A stretch of 64,000 nt of DNA from assembly GCA_021832345.1 (NCBI GenBank), contig JAKBKY010000003.1, positions 186,001 to 250,000 of the forward strand, read 5' to 3'. The position numbers and the translations under genes were made by a program. Under the pieces are notes generated by a model. That model saw only the letters and a list, made by a program, of their open reading frames with translations. It did not search any database and had not been told where the DNA came from. Below, piece by piece: positions 1-7,175 of the stretch. Each line of letters opens with the position of its first letter. The stretch's first letter is position 1. This DNA is from a bacterium (GTDB lineage: Bacteria > Vulcanimicrobiota > Vulcanimicrobiia > Vulcanimicrobiales > Vulcanimicrobiaceae).

Positions 1-1
1 T

Positions 2-472
2 ATCGCGCAGTGCAACGAGGTGCGTCGCGAATGCGAACGCTACGGCATGCCGCTGATCGTCTGGTCGTATCCGCGCGGATCGGCGATCAAAGCCAAGGGC
101 GGGATCGACTCGCTCTATGCCGTCGACTATGCGGCCCGCGTCGCCTGCGAGATCGGTGCGGATATCGTCAAGCTCAACGAACCCAAGTGGGAGGCGGATG
201 CGGCGGCAAAGTTGCCCAAGCCCTACGGCACCCTGGCTTTTACCGACGAAGAGGGCCTACGCAAGATCGTCACATCGGCTGGGCGTACCTTGGTCCTTAT
301 CTCAGGCGGCAGCAAGCTCGGCGACGAGGAGACCTTCCACAAGGCGCAGGTCGCGATGGAGGCCGGATGCGTCGGCCTCATCTTTGGCCGCAATATGTGG
401 CAGCGCTCGTGGGACCAGGCACTAGCGATGTCCGGTCGCATACACGGCCTGATGAAGCAGTACGGCCAGTAG
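2..472 (+). CDS. class I fructose-bisphosphate aldolase, DhnA/FbaB type (5' end outside window)
   Basis: Only the C-terminal part is present; the frame is open to the left edge, so the start lies outside the window. The visible sequence has the (beta/alpha)8-barrel features of the DeoC/FbaB/LacD aldolases: PLIVWSYPRG, then a beta-strand ending in DIVKLNEP (the lysine is in the position used for the Schiff base), then the phosphate-binding strands LISGGSK and GLIFGRNMWQ. The family cleaves or forms fructose 1,6-bisphosphate, or related sugar phosphates, in the cytoplasm. The NFU gene follows after 4 bases. A role in gluconeogenesis or pentose metabolism is inferred from family; substrate is not determinable here. 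Confidence 0.85.
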   Translation: MAQCNEVRRECERYGMPLIVWSYPRGSAIKAKGGIDSLYAVDYAARVACEIGADIVKLNEPKWEADAAAKLPKPYGTLAFTDEEGLRKIVTSAGRTLVLISGGSKLGDEETFHKAQVAMEAGCVGLIFGRNMWQRSWDQALAMSGRIHGLMKQYGQ

Positions 473-476
473 CGAG

Positions 477-710
477 GTGCCGGCCCCGACCATCGAGGAG
501 CGTGTCAATGCAGCCCTCGACAAAGTGCGACCCGCCATCGCCGCCGACGGCGGCGAGGTGTGGCTCATCAAGATCGAAGGCGACGTTGCCTTTGTCCAGA
601 TGCTGGGTGCGTGCGGCGGTTGCCCCGCATCCACGCTGACCTTAAAGGGCGCCATCGAGACCGTCGTAACGGCCGAGGTGCCGGAGGTGCGCGAAGTGGT
701 TCAGATGTGA
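477..710 (+). CDS. NFU-type iron-sulfur cluster scaffold (NifU C-terminal domain)
   Basis: A stand-alone 77-residue NifU C-terminal domain. The hallmark CxxC is present as GACGGCPAST around residues 45-54 and would hold a bridging 4Fe-4S cluster between two monomers for delivery to apo-proteins. The N-terminal helix carries the expected VRPAIAADGGEVWL stretch. The start is a GTG four bases after the stop of the aldolase gene, suggesting co-translation. A 4Fe/3Fe ferredoxin gene lies convergently downstream, a plausible client, though this is only inference. Length is typical for single-domain NFU proteins. Confidence 0.9.
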   Translation: MPAPTIEERVNAALDKVRPAIAADGGEVWLIKIEGDVAFVQMLGACGGCPASTLTLKGAIETVVTAEVPEVREVVQM

Positions 711-711
711 C

Positions 712-753
712 GGCTTAGGCGTTCGCCTTCTTGGCTTAGGCGTTCGCCTTCTT
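712..753. repeat. perfect 21-bp tandem duplication with small hairpins
   Basis: Two exact head-to-tail copies (712-732 and 733-753) of a 21-base unit. Each unit contains AGGCG-TT-CGCCT, a 5-bp inverted repeat, followed by TCTT. It lies in the gap between the convergent NFU and ferredoxin genes, so it may act as a doubled weak terminator. Confidence 0.75.
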
Positions 754-885
754 AAAGGGCACCTCGATAAATCCGGGTGCTTGGTTTTGGCCGTCGGGGA
801 ATGCAGATGCGAGGAGGGTGCGAGGGAGCATATACAGCGTGATCTGTGACTGAGGACCCGACGAAGCAGATGCGTTTCCCTGGGG

Positions 886-1155
886 TCAAAGACGAGTGCC
901 GGGATTTATCGAGGCGCCCTTAAAGTACTCGGCGTTGAGCTCGGTGTAGGAGGCCCATTGAGCCGGCACGTCCGAGTCGGCAAAGATCGCTTCGACCGGG
1001 CAGGCCGAGACGCACGCACCGCAATCGATGCAGACCTCGGGATCGATAAAAAGTTGTTCGTCCTCATCGGAGCCCTTGATACAGTCGACTGGGCAGACAT
1101 CGACGCAGGACTTGTCTTTCGTGCCGATGCACGGTTCGGTGATCACGTAAGCCAT
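886..1155 (-). CDS. 7Fe (3Fe-4S/4Fe-4S) ferredoxin
   Basis: Small acidic electron carrier of 89 residues. Cysteine spacing matches the FdxA/FdxC 7Fe type: C9-x7-C17-x3-CP for the first cluster, then CIDCGACVSACPVEAI for the second. The tail contains DVPAQWASYTELNAEYF, the conserved C-terminal extension seen in actinobacterial and thermophile 7Fe ferredoxins. It would shuttle low-potential electrons in the cytoplasm. The gene is monocistronic, convergent with the NFU gene and divergent from the SIMPL gene. Confidence 0.93.
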   Translation of the reverse strand: MAYVITEPCIGTKDKSCVDVCPVDCIKGSDEDEQLFIDPEVCIDCGACVSACPVEAIFADSDVPAQWASYTELNAEYFKGASINPGTRL

Positions 1156-1286
1156 TGCCTAGCATCTATTGGCAGCGGAAAGGCGTAAGGCCTGCCGGCC
1201 GATATGCACCTCGCCGGGAAGGGGGTCGCAGCCTCTCGGGAGGTATGCCCTGCGACGTTGGCCATACGTTATTCGTTGGAGGAACT

Positions 1287-2021
1287 ATGCAGCATCTTAC
1301 ACGCACCACCCTCATCGCCCTCATCGCCGTCGTGCTTGCCCTCCCGGTACTGGGAGCGACCAACGGGCACCAGCCGCCCCCGCCCATTACGACGATTACG
1401 GTCATGGGCCACGCCACGCTGACGGGCAAGCCCGACCTGGCCGCGGTCTCGGCCGACATCACGACCAACGCAGCCGACGCAGCGACGGCCCAATCGCGCA
1501 ATACGACGATCTATGACGCGGCCGTCGCCGCCGTGACGAAGCTGGCCGTCGCCAAACGCGATATCCGGTACGGCTACTACAACATGAACTACGTTCCCCG
1601 GCCGATCGGCAACGCGACGCCGCAGCCGTGGCAGCGCTACGGCTACACGATCACGCACTCGTTCACCGTCCGGGTCCATGCCGTCGGCAACGTCGGCAGG
1701 ATCATCGACGCGCTGGTGGGCGCCGGCGTCACCAACGTTCAGAATGTCTCCTTCACGCTCGCGCATCCGGGGAACCTGGAGCGCCAGGCGCAAGCCGAGG
1801 CTGTTCGCAATGCCCGCCTCGGTGCCGATTCGCTCGCTAAGGCAGCGGGGTTGCGCATCGTCGGCATCCGTCGTATCGCCATCGGCTACCAACAAGTCTT
1901 TCCGCGGCCGATGATGTACGCCCCGAAGATGCTCGCCGCCGCGACCCCGCCGCCCACGCCGATTACTCCCTCAAACATCACCGTCGAGGGCACGGTCACC
2001 GTGGTCTTCGTTGCGCGTTAG
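1287..2021 (+). CDS. secreted SIMPL-domain protein (DUF541, BP26/OMP28 family)
   Basis: A 244-residue exported protein. The start is the ATG at 1287 because it follows a strong GGAGGA Shine-Dalgarno and opens a typical signal peptide (basic tip, hydrophobic core around residues 8-22, cleavage near VLGA). The mature part has the SIMPL pattern: [16 protein letters not shown] near the start, a central NYVPRP...ITHSFTVRV block, and the [20 protein letters not shown] helix. Members are periplasmic or surface proteins of poorly known function. A Pro-rich stretch near residues 219-229 precedes the last strand. Confidence 0.85.
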   Translation: MQHLTRTTLIALIAVVLALPVLGATNGHQPPPPITTITVMGHATLTGKPDLAAVSADITTNAADAATAQSRNTTIYDAAVAAVTKLAVAKRDIRYGYYNMNYVPRPIGNATPQPWQRYGYTITHSFTVRVHAVGNVGRIIDALVGAGVTNVQNVSFTLAHPGNLERQAQAEAVRNARLGADSLAKAAGLRIVGIRRIAIGYQQVFPRPMMYAPKMLAAATPPPTPITPSNITVEGTVTVVFVAR

Positions 2022-2084
2022 CCAAACTTCGATGTTGGCGCCATCCGGGAAACTACCGCAGCCCGAATCGAGTACCACGAACGT

Positions 2085-4028
2085 ATGAGATTCCTCTGCG
2101 AGCGATGCGGGAACAGTTCGGTTACCGCATCGCCCTCGCCGCTCTCCGGCCGCATGCTCTGTGGCGGCTGCCTCCAGCGTGAGACGGCGGCGCGCGCCCT
2201 GCCGCTCTTCGGAGCGGCCATCGCGGCGGCCGGGCTGCTGATAGGCGGCGCCATCCTCGCCGAGCGGCTCCAAGGGGAAGGCAACGGCACCTCGTCGCCG
2301 CTGGACGACCTGACCAAGCGCTTTCGCGCCGGGACGCCGACGCTGCAAGCCTTCTCGCGCGATCTCACGACCCTCGCGCGAGAGCACAAGCTGGATCCGG
2401 TCGTCGGCCGCGACGCGGAGATCGAACGGCTGATCTCGATCCTTGCCCGTCGCAGCAAGAACAACCCCGTACTAGTCGGAGAGCCGGGTGTCGGCAAGAC
2501 AGCCATCGTCGAAGGTCTGGCCCAACGCATCGCCGACGGTCACGTGCCCTCGACCCTCCAGGGTAAACGCGTCCTGGCGCTATCCTTGGGACCGCTCGTC
2601 GCCGGAACCAAGTATCGCGGCGAGTTCGAATCAAGAGTCAAGCGCATTCTGGACGAAGTCAAGCGCGCGGCCCGCGACGTCATCCTCTTCATCGACGAAC
2701 TCCACACGCTGGTCGGCGCGGGCGCAGCGGAGGGGTCGCTGGATTTAAGCTCGATGATCAAGCCGGAGCTTGCGCGCGGCGAGTTGCAGTGCATCGGCGC
2801 AACCACCTTCGATGAGTATCGCAAGTACATCGAATCCGATGCCGCCCTCGAGCGCCGATTTGCGCCGATCATGGTCGGCGAGCCGACGATCGAGCAGACG
2901 ATCGAGATCTTACGACGCCTGCGCGACGGCTACGGGAAGCACCATCGTGTGAGGATCTCCGACGAGGCGATCTCCGCCGCAGCCCACCTCTCCGCACGCT
3001 ATATTGCCGATCGCTATCTCCCCGACAAAGCGATCGACCTCATGGACGAAGCCGCTGCCTCGGCAGCCCTGAGCAATCGCGGTGAGCAGCCGCTTCCCAT
3101 CGTCACCGCAGAGAACGTGGCCGCCGTCGTGACGAAGTGGACGGGGATTCCGCAAGGTGCGCTGACCGGCGAGCAGTCCAACGATCTCCTCCAACTCGAA
3201 TCAAGGCTATGCGAACGCGTCGTTGGACAGGAAGAGGCCGTTCGGCTCGTCTCTGACGCGATCCGCCGAGCACGTGCCGGCCTGCACGATCCGCGCAAAC
3301 CACTGGGCACCTTCCTGTTTCATGGTCCAAGCGGGATCGGAAAGACGGAGCTTGCCAAGACCCTTGCGCAGACGCTCTTCGGCAGCGAGGCCGCACTCGT
3401 GCGCGTCGATCTCTCCGAGTTTACCGAGGCGCACACCGTCTCGCGCCTCCTCGGCGCCCCACCGGGATACGCAGGTCACGACGAGCCGGGACAACTCACG
3501 GAGCCCGTGCGCCGACGCCCCTACTGCGTCGTGCTCTTCGATGAGTTGGAGAAGGCACACCCCGATGTTGCTGCCATTCTGCTACAGATTCTTGACGACG
3601 GTCGCGTCACCGACGCGAAGGGACGCGTCATCAACTTCCGCCACGCGCTCGTGATTCTGACAACGAATCTCGACGAGGAGACGATGTCGCTGTTGCTGCG
3701 CCCGGAGCTGGTCAATCGCATCGACGAGGTCATCGCCTTCCGTGCGCTTGGATTGCCGCAGATCGAGCAGATCGTCGCCATCCACGTAGAGGCACTGGCG
3801 GGACGACTGGGCGCGCGTGACGTGCAGCTGCTTCTCGACGAGCCGGCCCGGCGTTTCTTAGCGACGAGCGCCGCATCCGCCGGCAACGGCGCTCGCGAAG
3901 TGGGGCGCATCGTCTCGCGTCATGTCTCCACGCCACTCTCCAGCGCGCTGCTGCGAGGCGAGCTCGCGAGCGGGTCGACGGCCCGCGTCACTCTCGAAGG
4001 CGACCGGCTCGTCGTTAGGGCCGCGTAG
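2085..4028 (+). CDS. Clp/Hsp100-type double AAA+ ATPase with N-terminal zinc ribbon and transmembrane anchor
   Basis: 647 residues with an atypical front end: a CxxC...CxxC zinc ribbon (C5, C8, C26, C29), then one hydrophobic helix (about 39-59), then two AAA+ modules. Module 1 has Walker A GEPGVGKT (132-139) and Walker B VILFIDE; module 2 has [22 protein letters not shown] and the NRIDEVI arginine-finger region. The ClpC/ClpB N-domain is absent. The coiled-coil M-domain is absent, because the DEAAASAAL helix runs almost directly into VVTKWTGIP. The insert carrying the ClpP-docking IGF/LGF loop, normally after TSN, is collapsed to [22 protein letters not shown]. It is therefore probably a membrane-tethered unfoldase or remodeller that does not pair with ClpP. 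Its 3' end overlaps the convergent ribF by 109 bases. Confidence 0.88.
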   Translation: MRFLCERCGNSSVTASPSPLSGRMLCGGCLQRETAARALPLFGAAIAAAGLLIGGAILAERLQGEGNGTSSPLDDLTKRFRAGTPTLQAFSRDLTTLAREHKLDPVVGRDAEIERLISILARRSKNNPVLVGEPGVGKTAIVEGLAQRIADGHVPSTLQGKRVLALSLGPLVAGTKYRGEFESRVKRILDEVKRAARDVILFIDELHTLVGAGAAEGSLDLSSMIKPELARGELQCIGATTFDEYRKYIESDAALERRFAPIMVGEPTIEQTIEILRRLRDGYGKHHRVRISDEAISAAAHLSARYIADRYLPDKAIDLMDEAAASAALSNRGEQPLPIVTAENVAAVVTKWTGIPQGALTGEQSNDLLQLESRLCERVVGQEEAVRLVSDAIRRARAGLHDPRKPLGTFLFHGPSGIGKTELAKTLAQTLFGSEAALVRVDLSEFTEAHTVSRLLGAPPGYAGHDEPGQLTEPVRRRPYCVVLFDELEKAHPDVAAILLQILDDGRVTDAKGRVINFRHALVILTTNLDEETMSLLLRPELVNRIDEVIAFRALGLPQIEQIVAIHVEALAGRLGARDVQLLLDEPARRFLATSAASAGNGAREVGRIVSRHVSTPLSSALLRGELASGSTARVTLEGDRLVVRAA

Positions 4029-4933
4029 TCCGGATAGGCAACGGCGTTCAAGTCGTCGTTCATCTGGGCCACAAGCGCTTCCTCGTTGGGAAAGGTGCGT
4101 TGCGCACGGACGAATCGCAGTTCGCGCAATGCGATTTCACGCCCGTAGATCGTCTGGCGAAAGTCGCGCAACCAAGCCTCAATGGTTCTGCCGGCAGCTC
4201 CAAACGTGGGATTCGTTCCGATGGAGACGAGCGCCGCGTAGTCGCGCCCGTCGTATCGAGCAACCGCGGCATAGACGCCGTCGCGCGGCAAGAGTTTCTC
4301 CGGGAGCTTCAGGTTTGCCGTTGGGAAGCCGAGGTTGTGGCCCCGCCCACGACCGAGTTCGACGACCCCGCGCACCTCATAGGATTCACCGAGCAACGCA
4401 TCGGCACGGCCAAGCTCCCCGGCTGCGATCAACGCCCGAATCCGCGTACTGGATATCCGTTCGCCTTCGGCCTGCAGATTCTCGACTCCAAGAACCAGCG
4501 CGCCGTGCGGCGCCAAGAGTTTGGCCAGCATCTGCACGTCACCGGCCCGCTTATGCCCAAAGCGAAACGTCGCGCCGACCACGACGGCGCGAACCCCGAG
4601 CTGATTGATGAGGACGCGCTCAACGAACTCGGCCGGCTCAAGCAATGCGACACTGGCGTCGAACTGCAACAAGAAACACTCATCGAGCCCCGCGTGAGCC
4701 AAGCGAACGATACGCTCCTGCATAGTGCAGATGAGCGGCGGCTCCGTTCCAGGCCGTAGAAACGAGGCGGGATGATTGGCAAAGGTCAGGACGCCGGCAC
4801 GCCATCCCGGTTTACGGAGGCGCAACACATCCCGCATAAGCGCCCGGTGCCCCAGATGAAGACCGTCGAAGAAGCCGATTGCGAGCACCAGCGGCCGCAT
4901 ACCGGCCCGGTCAACGCCATAGCAGAGCTTCAT
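3920..4933 (-). CDS. ribF: bifunctional riboflavin kinase / FAD synthetase
   Basis: 337 residues. Makes FMN from riboflavin and then FAD from FMN. The N-terminal nucleotidyltransferase has IGFFDGLHLGH (HxGH at 26-29) and ISSTRIR; the C-terminal flavokinase has GHNLGFPTANL (about 199-209) and DGVYAA. The ATG overlaps the truB stop as ATGA, which fixes the start and makes it the last gene of the rimP-nusA-infB-rbfA-nrnA-truB-ribF operon. truB-ribF adjacency is common in bacteria. The C-terminus runs about 30 residues past the usual end and overlaps the convergent AAA+ gene. Confidence 0.95.
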   Translation of the reverse strand: MKLCYGVDRAGMRPLVLAIGFFDGLHLGHRALMRDVLRLRKPGWRAGVLTFANHPASFLRPGTEPPLICTMQERIVRLAHAGLDECFLLQFDASVALLEPAEFVERVLINQLGVRAVVVGATFRFGHKRAGDVQMLAKLLAPHGALVLGVENLQAEGERISSTRIRALIAAGELGRADALLGESYEVRGVVELGRGRGHNLGFPTANLKLPEKLLPRDGVYAAVARYDGRDYAALVSIGTNPTFGAAGRTIEAWLRDFRQTIYGREIALRELRFVRAQRTFPNEEALVAQMNDDLNAVAYPDYAALTTSRSPSRVTRAVDPLASSPRSSALESGVET

Positions 4934-5802
4934 ACGAAGACCTTCCGTGGCGCGAGCAACGCTCCATGTGTCTCCCCAACGCCGACGAGCATACGCGCTT
5001 CGTCGCGCACGAACACGTAACCGGCCGCAGCGCCGCCGGGCAGAGGCACCACGCGGCCCGCCCGGAAGTCCGCAGAATGGCACAGGTTGAGCACGATCGT
5101 CGGGAACGGGATGATGTGCTCGGGGGCGATAACCGCAGCGGCAGGGTCGTCAGCGATCTCCTCCAGCATACGAGCTTCGCAGAGAACGAAGGGACCCGAT
5201 GCTTCACGAACGAGGGCACCCATATGCGCAGGCAGGTCGATCGCCTCTCCCAACTGCTCGCAGAGCGTCCGCACGTAGGTGCCTTCGCTGCAGGCGATGC
5301 GAAGTCTCGCCAGACTCGGTTCGATGCGGCGCACGTGTAAGGCATAGACGGTGATGGTCCGTGGCTTACGTTCGACGGTTCGTCCTTCGCGCGCCAGTTC
5401 GTAGAGCCGCCGCCCTTCGTGGTGCACCGCACTATACATCGGCGGCCGCTGTTCAATCTTCCCTACGAACCGCCCCACTTGGCCTTCGAGCCGCTCGAAC
5501 CAGTCACCGGGCAACATCGCCTTCTGCAATGTCTCACCCAGCGCATCGCCCGTCGTCGTGGAACGACCGGGAACAAACGTGCAGGCATAGGCCTTACGCC
5601 GTTCTTCCAGGAGAGGTATCAACCGCGTCGCTTTGCCCAGAGCGATGGGCAGGACGCCTGCGGCCTGCGGGTCCAGCGTGCCTAAGTGACCGACCGGCAA
5701 CCGTTGCTCGCGCGCATGCAGGGAATAGATCCGCCGCATACGAGCGACGATCTGGGCCGAGGTCGGCCCGGCCGGCTTAAAGACGTTAACGAAGCCGAGC
5801 AT
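4930..5802 (-). CDS. truB: tRNA pseudouridine-55 synthase
   Basis: 290 residues. Isomerises U55 in the T-loop of tRNAs. The catalytic motif reads GHLGTLDPQAAGVLP with the nucleophile at D44; the usual HTG is HLG here. Other family landmarks are GKATRLIP, the KIEQRPPMYSAVHHEGRRLYELAREG block and CSEGTYVRTLCEQLG. The C-terminal part after residue 240 is PUA-like. It begins 15 bases after the nrnA stop and overlaps ribF by 4 bases. Start ATG gives the canonical GFVNVFKPAGPTS N-terminus. Confidence 0.96.
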   Translation of the reverse strand: MLGFVNVFKPAGPTSAQIVARMRRIYSLHAREQRLPVGHLGTLDPQAAGVLPIALGKATRLIPLLEERRKAYACTFVPGRSTTTGDALGETLQKAMLPGDWFERLEGQVGRFVGKIEQRPPMYSAVHHEGRRLYELAREGRTVERKPRTITVYALHVRRIEPSLARLRIACSEGTYVRTLCEQLGEAIDLPAHMGALVREASGPFVLCEARMLEEIADDPAAAVIAPEHIIPFPTIVLNLCHSADFRAGRVVPLPGGAAAGYVFVRDEARMLVGVGETHGALLAPRKVFV

Positions 5803-5817
5803 GAACGGGGGCTGGAA

Positions 5818-6798
5818 TCAAAGCCCTTCGGCGACGAGCGCCGCGTCGACAGCAGAGATCGCCTCATCCAGCGTGCCGCGGTGCGTCAATCCCGACGCAC
5901 GGAAGTGGCCGCCACCGCCCAATCTTGCGGCCGCAGCCTGGACGCTGACACGGCCGCTCGATCGAAGGCTGACGCGAACTTCTCCGTCAAACGCTTTAAA
6001 GAGAGCCGCAACCTCTACCCCTTCGATCGAGCGGAGGACGTTGACCGTGTCCTCGGTATCTTCACCATCGGCACCGCACTCGGCCAGCATTGCATCGTCG
6101 ACGTACGCATAGGCGTAGCGAGCATCGTGCGCCAAGCGCATCGTGTCGATGATTCGCCCGAGAAGCTTGACCGTCGCAAGACGTTTGTTTGCGAAAATCT
6201 CTTCAGTGATGCGTTCTTTATCGGCGCCCCGACGCATCAGATCGGCCGAGATTTCTAGAACGGAGGGCGTCGTGTTGGAGTGCATGAAGCCGCCGGTATC
6301 GGTCATAATGGTCGTCAAGATGCACGTGGCGATCTGCTCGTCGATCTCAACCCCGAGACCGCGCAGAAGATGCATGACGACCGTTCCGGTGGAACACTCG
6401 TTATCTAAGACGTAGTTATAGGCACCGAAGTGTTCGTTGCCTAGGTGGTGATCGATGTTCAGAGTATTCTCGCGCGCGGGCGTCGGCAGAGACTCACCGG
6501 CTCGCGAAGCGCTACTCATATCGCAGAACACCCAGAGGGTATCCGAAGGCAGATCTACAGGCAGCCTGCGTGCGGCCAGGTGCGCATCGGGAAGAAAGCG
6601 CAGGTTGCGCGGCACTGGATCTTCCTGGAAGTAGGCAACGCGTTTGCCCAATCGCTTGAGCGCGATGCCAAGCGCAAGGCCGGCACCAAGCGTGTCTCCG
6701 TCAGGCTTTACATGGCTCACCATGACAAATGCGCAGCGGCGTTGCAGCTCGGCCAGGACTTCCTCGGTCGAAGAGCCTGAGGAGCGTTCTTCGATCAC
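5818..6798 (-). CDS. nrnA: DHH/DHHA1 phosphoesterase (NrnA-like nanoRNase / pAp phosphatase)
   Basis: 326 residues. The DHH domain shows the metal ligands SHVKPDGDTLGAG (H29, D33, D35), FCDMSSASR and IDHHLGNEHFG; the DHHA1 domain ends with ARLGGGGHFRASG. The family degrades 2-5 nt RNAs and often dephosphorylates 3'-phosphoadenosine 5'-phosphate. The start overlaps the rbfA stop as ATGA, and the rbfA-nrnA-truB order is a widely conserved neighbourhood. Paralogues acting on c-di-AMP (GdpP-type) carry extra PAS/GGDEF domains absent here. Confidence 0.92.
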   Translation of the reverse strand: MIEERSSGSSTEEVLAELQRRCAFVMVSHVKPDGDTLGAGLALGIALKRLGKRVAYFQEDPVPRNLRFLPDAHLAARRLPVDLPSDTLWVFCDMSSASRAGESLPTPARENTLNIDHHLGNEHFGAYNYVLDNECSTGTVVMHLLRGLGVEIDEQIATCILTTIMTDTGGFMHSNTTPSVLEISADLMRRGADKERITEEIFANKRLATVKLLGRIIDTMRLAHDARYAYAYVDDAMLAECGADGEDTEDTVNVLRSIEGVEVAALFKAFDGEVRVSLRSSGRVSVQAAAARLGGGGHFRASGLTHRGTLDEAISAVDAALVAEGL

Positions 6799-7175
6799 GG
6801 CGCCCCGTCGAGGGCATCTGCCGAGTCTATCGCAGGGGCAGCGCTTTCACGCAGCTTCTTCGCAAGTGAGATCGCGCGTTCGGTAGAGCGGTCTTCCATA
6901 AACACCAACTCCGGCGTGTGGCGTAGGTCGATCCGATGCCCTAACTCGCCGCGCAAGAAACCCTTGGCTCGATCGAGCGCTTCCAGCGATTGAGCTGCCA
7001 CATGGCGATCGCCGATAATGGAGACGTAGACCTTGCAATGGTGCAGGTCGTCGGCAACCTCGACGCGCGTCACCGTCACGAACCCGAGGCGCGGATCCTT
7101 CAACTCCTGCGTCAAGAGGGTTCCGAGGATGCGCTGGATCTCATGGTCGATCCGAGCCATGCGCTGAGCCTTCAC
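6795..7175 (-). CDS. rbfA: 30S ribosome-binding factor A
   Basis: 126 residues with the KH-like fold of RbfA: RMARIDHEIQRILGTLL, ELKDPRLGFVTVTRVEVADDLHHCKVYVS and the RIDLRHTPELVFMEDRSTE strand. It binds the 30S subunit during 16S rRNA 5'-end processing. It overlaps both the infB stop and the nrnA start by 4 bases. The C-terminal Ala/Asp tail is short and poorly conserved, as usual. Confidence 0.96.
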   Translation of the reverse strand: MKAQRMARIDHEIQRILGTLLTQELKDPRLGFVTVTRVEVADDLHHCKVYVSIIGDRHVAAQSLEALDRAKGFLRGELGHRIDLRHTPELVFMEDRSTERAISLAKKLRESAAPAIDSADALDGAP

